Below, one piece after another: positions 15,271 to 21,804 of a stretch of DNA of 29,418 bases. The position numbers and the translations under genes are program-made. The notes beneath the pieces were generated by a model. That model was not told where the DNA came from. It searched no databases and worked only from the letters and a program-made list of their open reading frames with translations. The stretch is taken from positions 1-29,418 of the IMG/VR virus record IMGVR_UViG_3300027977_000146. The stretch is one strand, 5' to 3'. Every line of letters begins with the position of its first letter. The stretch's first letter is position 1. The stretch comes from a virus.

Positions 15271-16473
15271 ATGGCAACAAGTCCATTAAGATTACAACAA
15301 GGTTATGGTATTGGTAATGCGTTACAGCCGTTACCACCATTTTCAATTATTGCTAACCGTGCACCTACACAGCAAGATAAAGCGCGTATTGGTACATTTT
15401 GGGTATATACAGCTCTAAATAACGTATATGTATTAACTAGCGTGACAGGTGGTGTCAGTAACTGGCTAACATTGTCTAACGGTGGTGCTGGTGTGTTTTT
15501 AAGTTTAACTGTAAATGGGCCATCTACATTTGCGGGTAATATTACACAAACAGCTGGCGTAACATCGTTGTTAGCCACTACAGTTAGCAGTTTGATTTGT
15601 AATGGTAACTTAACTACAAATATTGGCGCAGTAACAATTAATGCTCCAGCTGTTCCAGTAACATCTTCTTTAACAGTTTTTGGACAAAATACTGCCGCAC
15701 AAGCGTCATTAGTTATCGAAGCAACCGTTAATGGTGTACACAATGCTATTCAAGCTTACAATCTAGACAACGTAAATGCCGCAAGCTGCGAAATTGCAGT
15801 AGTAACAGCTTCGCAAGATGGTGCTGGTGGTAGAATTGGAGACTCACAAGTAAGATTTACAAGTACTATACCTCTTGCACCTGGAACAGTTGAATTTACA
15901 ATTGGTAAAGATGCATCTGCAAATGATTTTGTAATTAGTCAAGGACCTAGTTTAGGTACTAATGATAGACTTACCATTGATGGTGCTACAGGCGCGGTTA
16001 ACCTGCCTGCCCAGCCATCGTTTTGTGCAGTTATAACCGCTGCAAGTGCTGCTGGTGTGACAGGTAATGGTACAAATTATGTTCTTGGAAGTAATGCTGA
16101 GGCTACTCCAACTGTTTATACTAAACTTTATGAGAGCACCCCAGGTATAGTTGATGCTCAGGGAAGATTTATAGCTCCAGTTGCAGGACGCTATTTATTT
16201 ACAGCGGGTGTAAGAATGTCAGCATATGCGGGCGTAACTAATGCCCAAATACAAATATTAGCACCTACAACAATAATTGTTGGAAGTGAAACCTGTCCAC
16301 CTGCTGCATTAACGTCATTTTTTGCTATAAATACAAGCGGTATTATTAACCTGGCTCAAGGTGCACCGGTATCAGTACGCATTAATTGTAATGGGCAAGG
16401 TGCAGATAATACAGTTGTTCAAGGTGACGGGGCTAACTTACTTTCATACTTTACAGGTGCATTGCTTAACTAA
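15271..16473 (+). CDS. Tail-fibre protein with C1q-like tip
   Basis: A 400-residue Asn/Thr/Ala/Gly-rich protein. The N-terminal part (APTQQDKARIGTFWVYTALN, then VYVLTSVTGGVSNWLTL) is typical of phage tail-fibre or tailspike attachment segments. The middle has short beta repeats ending NLPAQPSF. The last 150 residues (QGRFIAPVAGRYLFTAGVRM to NLLSYFTGALLN) have the C1q/TNF-like jelly-roll signature: a G-x-Y-x-F core and the closing F-x-G-x-LL. Such trimers form receptor-binding tips. The same tip type occurs in the 17528-19357 protein. Ribosome site AAGGGA precedes the ATG. Confidence 0.7.
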   Translation: MATSPLRLQQGYGIGNALQPLPPFSIIANRAPTQQDKARIGTFWVYTALNNVYVLTSVTGGVSNWLTLSNGGAGVFLSLTVNGPSTFAGNITQTAGVTSLLATTVSSLICNGNLTTNIGAVTINAPAVPVTSSLTVFGQNTAAQASLVIEATVNGVHNAIQAYNLDNVNAASCEIAVVTASQDGAGGRIGDSQVRFTSTIPLAPGTVEFTIGKDASANDFVISQGPSLGTNDRLTIDGATGAVNLPAQPSFCAVITAASAAGVTGNGTNYVLGSNAEATPTVYTKLYESTPGIVDAQGRFIAPVAGRYLFTAGVRMSAYAGVTNAQIQILAPTTIIVGSETCPPAALTSFFAINTSGIINLAQGAPVSVRINCNGQGADNTVVQGDGANLLSYFTGALLN

Positions 16474-16628
16474 TGAAAACCAATCTTTGCGTCGAACTTA
16501 CAATTAACAGCAAAGATTTTAAATTTTATGTGCCAGTAGACACCACAGCTGTTGAATTACAACAAGCTATGGACGAGCTGGCACATATGTTGAGTTATTC
16601 TTTGCGAGAACCAGATTTATTTGACTAG
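16473..16628 (+). CDS. Small conserved-looking protein between fibre genes (51 aa)
   Basis: A 51-residue frame starts at the TAATG overlap with the fibre gene and ends 8 bases before the next ATG. Sequence: MKTNLCVELTINSKDF, then KFYVPVDTTAVELQQAMDEL, acidic and amphipathic. Overlap and spacing make translation likely. It may be a fibre assembly factor, by position only. Confidence 0.6.
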   Translation: MKTNLCVELTINSKDFKFYVPVDTTAVELQQAMDELAHMLSYSLREPDLFD

Positions 16629-16636
16629 GAAAAATT

Positions 16637-16987
16637 ATGTTAAATACGACAATAAGGGCGAGGTTTGAGGCTTTAAGAAGCTTGGCTGGTACTACGCCTA
16701 TATCTAATGCTTATTTGGCAATAGGCACACCACTAACACAACCTGCGCGTATTATAAAAATTAGCAATGAAACAGATATTAATATATTAATATCTGCAGA
16801 TGGAGTTACAGATATGGATTTTATTCCTGCTAATGGCTTCGTGTTATATGATTTAGGTAGCAATAAAGCCGAACAAGCTTCAACATTACAGTTTGCTACA
16901 GGCACAAGATTTTTTGCAAAAAGAGCTGGTGCAGCAGATTCAACTTCAGGTGCTATTTATCTAACTGTTATTTACGCAGGGGTATAA
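16637..16987 (+). CDS. Virion protein of the tail-fibre cluster (116 aa)
   Basis: A 116-residue beta-rich protein (RIIKISNETDINILISADGV, then DFIPANGFVLYDLG and RFFAKRAGAADSTSGAIYLT) with no signal peptide or membrane helix. The alternating-strand pattern and placement between fibre genes suggest a small virion module, possibly at the fibre base. It is followed one base later by the next gene. Function unknown. Confidence 0.65.
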   Translation: MLNTTIRARFEALRSLAGTTPISNAYLAIGTPLTQPARIIKISNETDINILISADGVTDMDFIPANGFVLYDLGSNKAEQASTLQFATGTRFFAKRAGAADSTSGAIYLTVIYAGV

Positions 16988-16988
16988 C

Positions 16989-17528
16989 ATGTCACAAAGT
17001 GGAATATTAAACCGTGGAGTTTATCCTCCAGGTACGGTTGTCGAGACTCTTCAAGGGTCTAACGTTGGTACTCTTGTTGCACCCCCTATATCACCAGATG
17101 GTAGTAATAATATTATTTTGAATAGCACTAACGGAAACCTAACGTTTTCGAATGGTGCTGGCAATATTTTAAATTTAACGGTAAGCACGTCGCCTATAAC
17201 AAACTATGTTGGTGTTGTAGGTGCTGCTCCTGTGCCAACCGAATACACTGCCACAACCTCTAATGAATTTATAAGTTGTGATACTAGTGCTGGCGGCGCG
17301 GTAATTAAGTTGCCATCAGCTGGTGTCAGTCAAGGCGAGTTTTGGACTATAAAAGATCGCACTGGACAATCTAATTTTGTAAACCCACCTGATGCTTTTA
17401 ATGGTGCAATTACTATCCAACCTGTTGATGGTACTAAAACTATAGATGGTGCAGCAACTAAAGTAATCAATGCATCTTTTGGGTCAGTAAGAATATTGTA
17501 TAACGGTACGAACTACGAGGTCTTCTGA
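16989..17528 (+). CDS. Tail-fibre-associated protein with a phage beta domain
   Basis: A 179-residue protein. Residues 83-179 (YTATTSNEFISCDTSAGGAV, then IKLPSAGVSQGEFWTIKDRT and ITIQPVDGTKTIDGA) match a beta domain I know from many phage tail and fibre proteins: LP, IKD, GTKTIDG, then a strand ending YNGTNYEVF. The N-terminal half is Asn/Ser/Thr-rich. The stop overlaps the ATG of the large fibre gene (TGATG). Probably a fibre or connector subunit. Confidence 0.65.
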   Translation: MSQSGILNRGVYPPGTVVETLQGSNVGTLVAPPISPDGSNNIILNSTNGNLTFSNGAGNILNLTVSTSPITNYVGVVGAAPVPTEYTATTSNEFISCDTSAGGAVIKLPSAGVSQGEFWTIKDRTGQSNFVNPPDAFNGAITIQPVDGTKTIDGAATKVINASFGSVRILYNGTNYEVF

Positions 17529-19357
17529 TGTCATATAATAGCTTTAGAAACGATAATAATGGTGCAGGGCAATTTGCCTTAATCCAATTTAGAAAAAGTA
17601 ATAATTTTGCATCTGTAGCTAACCTAGACTTATTAGGTCAAATATTATGGACTGGTTATGATGCTGGAACAAGCACTTATAAATCAGCTAGCTATATTTA
17701 TTGCCAGGCTGTTGGCGCTCCAGCTTTAGGTGGTAACGTACCAAGCGAACTGCAATTTAACACTAGCTTTGGGGCGGGTACGCAATTAGCTATGACCATT
17801 GATCAATATGGTCGAGTGACTCTTAATGACCCAGCTACAAATGAAGCTACGCTGGTGGTTAATAACAATCAAACATCGCCAAACATTAACTTAAGAACTG
17901 CAAACGCTACGGCAACTAATAGTCCTCACGTTCACTTTACACGCAGTAGAGCTGGTACAGCAGATGTACAAGCGTCTGACGATCTAGGTCGTTTAGAGTT
18001 TAGAGGTTTCCAAGGTGGTACTGCCATCGAAGCGGCTGACATACGAGCGCAAGCTCAAACGGTAAACGGTGCATCGGTCAGTGGTTCTTTACAATTTAGA
18101 ACACGCCCTACTACTTATGCGGCGATTAATACTCGCATGAATATTTCGGGTGATGGTAATGTAACTATTAACGCGCCAATTAGTGGTACGGCATTAACCG
18201 TTACAGGCGTCGCAGGGTCTCTCGCAGCTAGCTTTGCAGGCACTAATACTGGAGGTGTCTCAGTTACTCAAGCTAACGGGGGTTCTAGCTCGTATCAAGC
18301 AGTACAAAGCTCAGTTGATGTGCAACCAGTATATTTTAACGCATTTAAAAACCGTGCTGGTGGTATTATAGTAGCTAACGACGTTATTTATCAACTTGGT
18401 GCATTTGGCTTTGCTGATACAAATCGACAAGCAGGATTATATCGTATTTTTTCTACTAACGTTGGCGCAAATTATGTGTCAGCTGGTCATGATTGGTGGA
18501 CAACGTCTACAGCTGGTGCCACCAACCAACGTATGGTTTTAGGTGCCGATGGACTGGTAACTATAAATGCGCCTGCAGCAGCAGGAACCGCGCTTTACGT
18601 AAACGGATTTGCTGCTACCGGTAATTATGCAGCTGATTTTGCTGGTAATGTTCCGGGTGCACTATTTGATGGCATTAGAGCTATTAACAATACTACTACA
18701 GCTGGTAGTTCATCGCAGATAGAATGCAGTGTGTCAAGTCAGCCATTAACGACAGGCGGCGATCCATACCTGCGATTTGTTAACTATGGATTTAATGCTG
18801 TCAGTATAGGATTTGATACCTCCACACAACAATTAGCTATGACGAGCGGAAGCGGCGTCGGTGGTGCCGGCAACTTCTTTACTTGGACGGTGTCAAATAA
18901 TCAAATCAACCTGCCGTTGCAAGCATGTTTCCATGCATATATAGGATCGCCACAACTAGATGTAACAGGTGATGGTACTAATTATGATGTAATATTTGGA
19001 GTTGAAAGATATGATATTTCATCATCATATAATGCGGCAACTGGAGTATTTACAGCCCCAGCAACCGGTAAATATATGTTTACTAGTCAATTAATTATTG
19101 AAGGTTTAACTGCTGGAATGACAACTGGTATATATGGGTTTTGGGTAAACGGTGGTTCTTACGTTGGCGGGGTTACTTATTGCAGCCCATATGCTTGCGC
19201 ACTTGGTGGTTCATTTTTTTCTATACAAAATACGGCAATTTTTGCTTGCACCGCTGGTGATACTGTGCAGTGTAGAGTTCAAGTGAACGGAGGAGCCAAA
19301 GTTTGTGATTTTACAAATCAAACCGCCAGTTTTTTTGCAGGACAATTATTATCTTAA
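17528..19357 (+). CDS. Large tail-fibre protein with C1q-like tip
   Basis: A 609-residue Ala/Thr/Asn/Gly-rich protein with recurring modules around 110, 210 and 345 (for example GNVTINAPISGTALTVTG and GLVTINAPAAAGTALYVNG), the pattern of repeated beta shafts. The C-terminal 150 residues (LQACFHAYIGSPQLDVTGDG to ASFFAGQLLS) form the same C1q-like type of tip as in the 15271 gene: GxYMFTSQ and F-x-G-x-LL. Probably a receptor-binding trimer. Two fibres with the same kind of tip suggest duplication, then divergence. Confidence 0.7.
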   Translation: MSYNSFRNDNNGAGQFALIQFRKSNNFASVANLDLLGQILWTGYDAGTSTYKSASYIYCQAVGAPALGGNVPSELQFNTSFGAGTQLAMTIDQYGRVTLNDPATNEATLVVNNNQTSPNINLRTANATATNSPHVHFTRSRAGTADVQASDDLGRLEFRGFQGGTAIEAADIRAQAQTVNGASVSGSLQFRTRPTTYAAINTRMNISGDGNVTINAPISGTALTVTGVAGSLAASFAGTNTGGVSVTQANGGSSSYQAVQSSVDVQPVYFNAFKNRAGGIIVANDVIYQLGAFGFADTNRQAGLYRIFSTNVGANYVSAGHDWWTTSTAGATNQRMVLGADGLVTINAPAAAGTALYVNGFAATGNYAADFAGNVPGALFDGIRAINNTTTAGSSSQIECSVSSQPLTTGGDPYLRFVNYGFNAVSIGFDTSTQQLAMTSGSGVGGAGNFFTWTVSNNQINLPLQACFHAYIGSPQLDVTGDGTNYDVIFGVERYDISSSYNAATGVFTAPATGKYMFTSQLIIEGLTAGMTTGIYGFWVNGGSYVGGVTYCSPYACALGGSFFSIQNTAIFACTAGDTVQCRVQVNGGAKVCDFTNQTASFFAGQLLS

Positions 19358-19366
19358 AGGATTATT

Positions 19367-19660
19367 ATGAAATTTTATGTAGACCAAACACAAGTATATG
19401 AACTAGATGCAACTCAAGAAAAAATCATCCAAGACAACGTCAAACCTGATTTGTTTGTAGGTGACATGGAGCGTCGTGTAGCATGGGTCATTAGCCAAAA
19501 GCTAGACCAATCATTTGACCAATTATTTACCCACTGGCTGCCTATTTTACAGCAAAGGTATGAAAGCTTGCCATCTAACAAAAATTTTTTTGCTGAGCTT
19601 GTATTTTCCCAGCCAGACTATAAACCTCAGTATCCTGTAGAAACACCAATTAAGGAGTAA
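19367..19660 (+). CDS. Conserved phage protein after fibre genes (97 aa)
   Basis: A 97-residue soluble protein. The pattern (DMERRVAWVISQKLDQSFDQ, then FAELVFSQPDYKPQY) resembles, from memory, a conserved hypothetical protein found near tail-fibre genes in many podoviruses. No catalytic motif. It starts after AAAGGAT and ends one base before the next gene. Function unknown. Confidence 0.7.
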   Translation: MKFYVDQTQVYELDATQEKIIQDNVKPDLFVGDMERRVAWVISQKLDQSFDQLFTHWLPILQQRYESLPSNKNFFAELVFSQPDYKPQYPVETPIKE

Positions 19661-19661
19661 T

Positions 19662-19850
19662 ATGTTGGAACTATCTTTAATAGCTAAAATACTACTTGTA
19701 GGTTCTCTTGTAGGCGGTGTAGCTGTGTATAAATCACGCACGCCAGACTATAAAGACGACAACCAAGTTGAGGAAGTTGTCGAAGTAGTGTTACATAAAG
19801 TAACGGGGCTAAATGTAGATCTCACACCTGAAAGTCCTGAAAAGCCTTAA
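19662..19850 (+). CDS. Small membrane-anchored protein (62 aa)
   Basis: A 62-residue protein with an N-terminal hydrophobic helix (LSLIAKILLVGSLVGGVAVY, residues 4-23), a short basic junction (KSRTP) and an acidic C-terminal tail (about residues 25-62). The arrangement, helix first and acidic soluble tail, suits a single-span membrane protein such as a spanin-like or lysis accessory protein, but no lysis gene neighbours were recognised. It overlaps nothing and follows the previous stop by one base. Confidence 0.55.
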   Translation: MLELSLIAKILLVGSLVGGVAVYKSRTPDYKDDNQVEEVVEVVLHKVTGLNVDLTPESPEKP

Positions 19851-19856
19851 CCTTTA

Positions 19857-19889
19857 TCCCCCGCCGTCTAATGAAAGATGCGCGGGGGA
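19857..19889. terminator. Bidirectional terminator-like hairpin
   Basis: TCCCCCGC (19857-19864) pairs with GCGGGGGA (19882-19889) over 8 bp with a 17-base loop. It lies between the convergent genes ending at 19850 (plus) and 19904 (minus), the expected place for a shared terminator. T-runs are weak on both sides. Confidence 0.6.
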
Positions 19890-19903
19890 GTTTATAAAGG
19901 AAA

Positions 19904-20488
19904 TCAGTTTTTAAGACGTTTTATCAAACTAGCAAAATCACTTTGTTTGAGCTGTGCTAAGTTGCTGATTTTGTAGTGGTCGCAAATTTTAGCCGTCAAT
20001 TGATCGTCTACCAGTGTTTGCAGTTGAGCTAACATGTCATTATTAATAACACCTTGATTGTTAGAAAAAACAACATTAGCAGCATAATTTCCATCATCAT
20101 CGTCCTCGTCTGAACAAATTATCCCTATTAAATCACGGTACATCACGCGCCGCCAGTATGAATGCGCTCCACTAAAGCCTTGCATATCCCGTTTTGTAGG
20201 CTCTAGTTTTTGCCAACAACGAGTAAACTGCTGGCTTGCTCCGTGATGCAGTTCAAGCACTGAATACACATCGCCATCTATATGCAAAACTTTGCTTATA
20301 GCGCACAAACCTTGCTCGGCTAATGCTGCCCTACTAGCACGTAGTAAATCTTCGTACAGGGCATATTTTGATTTATAGAATGGGTTATCGGCGTCCTTGG
20401 TGCAAATTTGAAAGTCGACTTGTGCTTTTGCAAGTGCTTTATATAACTCGCCAGTGTCGAGGCTTGATAACTCAAAATTAACAGCCAT
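19904..20488 (-). CDS. erf: ERF-family single-strand annealing recombinase
   Basis: A 194-residue protein with the ERF pattern: LYKALAKAQVDF, then DADNPFYKSKYALYEDLLRA (residues 32-51), AALAEQGLCAISKV and QGFSGAHSYWRRVMYRDLIG, closed by the acidic DDDDGN (about 128-133). The family anneals single-stranded DNA in phage recombination, usually at ends or replication forks, and often helps circularise or multiply the genome. A 60-residue helical tail follows the core. The gene overlaps the preceding minus-strand gene by 11 bases, so it belongs to an early operon. Confidence 0.85.
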   Translation of the reverse strand: MAVNFELSSLDTGELYKALAKAQVDFQICTKDADNPFYKSKYALYEDLLRASRAALAEQGLCAISKVLHIDGDVYSVLELHHGASQQFTRCWQKLEPTKRDMQGFSGAHSYWRRVMYRDLIGIICSDEDDDDGNYAANVVFSNNQGVINNDMLAQLQTLVDDQLTAKICDHYKISNLAQLKQSDFASLIKRLKN

Positions 20489-20645
20489 TATACTCTGCCA
20501 TTTCGTTGGATTGAAGTTGGTTTTTACGGATCAAGATTTCAAGCTTGAGATCCCTAAAGTCTTTGGTTTTACAGTCCTCGCAAAGATGAATTACTGCATA
20601 TTCTCGAACTAATGGATTACATAGAAAACATTTAGTTGGTAACAT
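20478..20645 (-). CDS. Zinc-ribbon-like small protein (55 aa)
   Basis: Chosen start is the ATG at 20645, which has a GAAGGAAG ribosome site; a longer frame to 20687 lacks one. The 55-residue protein has CFLC (residues 6-9) and CEDC (22-25), the paired CxxC knuckles of a zinc ribbon, then a basic helical tail. Overlap of 11 bases with the ERF gene implies coupled translation. Probably a nucleic-acid-binding or regulatory partner of the early genes. Function unknown. Confidence 0.6.
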   Translation of the reverse strand: MLPTKCFLCNPLVREYAVIHLCEDCKTKDFRDLKLEILIRKNQLQSNEMAEYNGC

Positions 20646-20671
20646 AATACTTCCTTCACTATTATAAACTA

Positions 20672-20700
20672 ATCTTAACCTAAACAAACTAGTTTGTCAA
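20672..20700 (-). promoter_or_regulatory. Promoter and palindromic operator of the erf operon
   Basis: On the minus strand TTGACA (20700-20695) and TAAGAT (20677-20672) are 17 bases apart. The 12-base palindrome CAAACTAGTTTG (20685-20696) overlaps the -35 element and the spacer. This is a perfect -35, a fair -10, and a likely repressor site. A second A/T-rich -10-like hexamer (TATAAT read on minus, 20666-20661) lies closer to the gene. Confidence 0.6.
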
Positions 20701-20701
20701 C

Positions 20702-20738
20702 AAAAAACCCCCAACATTGTGAGGCGTTAGGGGTTTTA
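20702..20738 (-). terminator. Rho-independent terminator of the 20757-21125 gene
   Basis: Read on the minus strand, AAAACCCC and AAC pair with GTT and GGGGTTTT around a 10-base loop, with one unpaired base in each arm. TT follows directly, giving a run of six T. It ends the upstream minus-strand gene just before the promoter of the erf operon. Confidence 0.7.
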
Positions 20739-20756
20739 AATAGGAGGAGGAAGTCA

Positions 20757-21125
20757 TTACGACAAGACTTCTGCTTCGATTGCAGGCTTGTCTGAATCAA
20801 CTATCACATTATAGCGACGTACTAACTCGCTGACAATGTAATTTTGCAAAACTTGTTGTGTGCCTGCGTTAGTAAAACCTGCATTTATAGGCAGGCTATA
20901 GCTTACTGCTTGGTGGTAAATGGTAACTAAAATATTATCGATTGTAATTGATTTGTCACCCTCGTGATACACTACACTAGCAACGCCATACCTTAATGGC
21001 TGAGCCTCACCACTTTTGAGCTTCTCATCCAATTGCTCTTGACTCAAAATCTCTTTTTCGATTTGTTCGCGAAAGTCTGCGTCACTGATGTGTGGAACTA
21101 GTTGTAAATCTGTTAATCTAAACAT
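20757..21125 (-). CDS. Unknown early phage protein (122 aa)
   Basis: A 122-residue protein with no motif I recognise. It is helical and charged at the N-terminus (DADFREQIEKEILSQEQLDE, then KLKSGEAQPL) and beta-rich in the middle. The start has an AAGGTG ribosome site, and the gene is divergent from the regulator at 21178 across an AT-rich palindrome. It has its own terminator. Placement beside the recombination genes and a putative repressor site marks it as an early gene; function unknown. Confidence 0.65.
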   Translation of the reverse strand: MFRLTDLQLVPHISDADFREQIEKEILSQEQLDEKLKSGEAQPLRYGVASVVYHEGDKSITIDNILVTIYHQAVSYSLPINAGFTNAGTQQVLQNYIVSELVRRYNVIVDSDKPAIEAEVLS

Positions 21126-21126
21126 A

Positions 21127-21157
21127 TTGACACCTTTTGATTTTATAGTATACTATA
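21127..21157. promoter_or_regulatory. Divergent promoter region with 14-base palindrome
   Basis: On the plus strand TTGACA (21127-21132) and TATACT (21149-21154) are 16 bases apart. The perfect palindrome TATAGTATACTATA (21144-21157) covers the -10. The minus-strand gene starts at 21125, so the palindrome probably sits at both promoters and could let one regulator control both directions. The downstream plus-strand gene encodes a helix-turn-helix protein. Confidence 0.6.
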
Positions 21158-21177
21158 TATAACAAGAACATTATATC

Positions 21178-21474
21178 ATGAAAGCACATATGAACAGTAA
21201 AGGCCCATATTCTGGAACAGTAACAGGATATAATTTTGAACCAATTTTCTTAGCGATTATACGAGGTAAATTGATATCTAGTCAAGATGCATGTGCTGAG
21301 ATAGGTATTAGCAGAACGCATTGGCTAAGGATTCGCTCAGGCAATAAGTACGGCGCGGGCAGTTTAGCGGTAGCCAAGCTGCAGCGTTGGATCGGTGAAA
21401 ACAAACATTATCTAAAAAACAGTAAAGATTTGCTTTTGTTAAAGGCGTTCCATGAAGAATTTGGAGAACAATAA
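21178..21474 (+). CDS. Helix-turn-helix regulator (98 aa)
   Basis: A 98-residue protein with a helix-turn-helix (SSQDACAEIGISRTHWLRIR, residues 39-58: A-C-A-E-I-G-I-S-R turn, then recognition helix). It is preceded by its own promoter and the palindrome at 21144-21157. It could be a repressor or activator of the early block, or a Cro-like control protein. The upstream ribosome site is weak; an internal ATG at 21190 is an alternative start. Its end overlaps the next small gene by 23 bases. Confidence 0.6.
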   Translation: MKAHMNSKGPYSGTVTGYNFEPIFLAIIRGKLISSQDACAEIGISRTHWLRIRSGNKYGAGSLAVAKLQRWIGENKHYLKNSKDLLLLKAFHEEFGEQ

Positions 21475-21625
21475 ACCTAAAAGATTAGTGCGAGCTAAGG
21501 TGGTCAATCTGCCGCCTGCCGTAAAGCGATGTGAGACTTGCTACAGCAAGCTTACGCATATACCTGTAAACCGTCGTACGATTTATAAAATGAAGTATTT
21601 TTGCAGGTGTGAAAAACCTGACTAA
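21452..21625 (+). CDS. Small zinc-binding-like protein (57 aa)
   Basis: A 57-residue frame overlapping the regulator's last 23 bases. CETC (residues 27-30) and CRC (51-53) are spaced as a zinc knuckle; the chain is basic (RLVRAKVVN, KRCETCYSK, NRRTIYKMK). It is probably a nucleic-acid-binding protein made with the regulator by coupled translation. Unknown function; related only in style to the other CxxC proteins in this window. Confidence 0.6.
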   Translation: MKNLENNKPKRLVRAKVVNLPPAVKRCETCYSKLTHIPVNRRTIYKMKYFCRCEKPD

Positions 21626-21633
21626 ACAAATTA

Positions 21634-21669
21634 TGGCACTAATAAAGCTTTTATGCTAAACTAGTGCCA
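21634..21669. repeat. 8-base perfect inverted repeat before the replication gene
   Basis: TGGCACTA (21634-21641) and TAGTGCCA (21662-21669) are exact inverse copies with a 20-base A/T-rich centre containing AAGCTTTTA. It could be an operator, an attenuator hairpin or an origin element for the replication gene downstream. It lacks a T-run. Confidence 0.45.
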
Positions 21670-21711
21670 ATAAATTTTATCCCACTAACCTACCACAGTA
21701 AAGGGAACAGT

Positions 21712-21804
21712 ATGAAAATAACTCTACTATCATCTAATAAAACTAAAAAAGTAGTTTTTAAATATGATTACATACCTAAAAAAGGAGTTTTTAAATATGA
21801 TTAA
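21712..21804 (+). CDS. Short frame upstream of the replication gene (30 aa)
   Basis: An ATG after AAAGGGAACAGT opens a 30-codon frame rich in Lys that ends at a TAA inside the start of the replication gene, eight bases past its ATG. It contains both copies of the 18-base repeat. It may be a leader peptide whose translation opens the replication gene's ribosome site, or a remnant of a duplicated start region. Confidence 0.4.
   Translation: MKITLLSSNKTKKVVFKYDYIPKKGVFKYD
21753..21803 (+). repeat. 18-base direct repeat at the replication gene start
   Basis: AGTTTTTAAATATGATTA occurs at 21753-21770 and 21786-21803, 33 bases apart. Both copies contain an ATG. Only the second is preceded by AAAAAAGGAG at good distance, which makes the ATG at 21797 the likely start of the replication gene. 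The first copy may come from a local duplication. Confidence 0.7.

Noticed and set aside
21764-21796. Upstream ATG at 21764 as the replication gene start
   Set aside because: No ribosome site precedes it, while AAGGAG lies correctly before the ATG at 21797.
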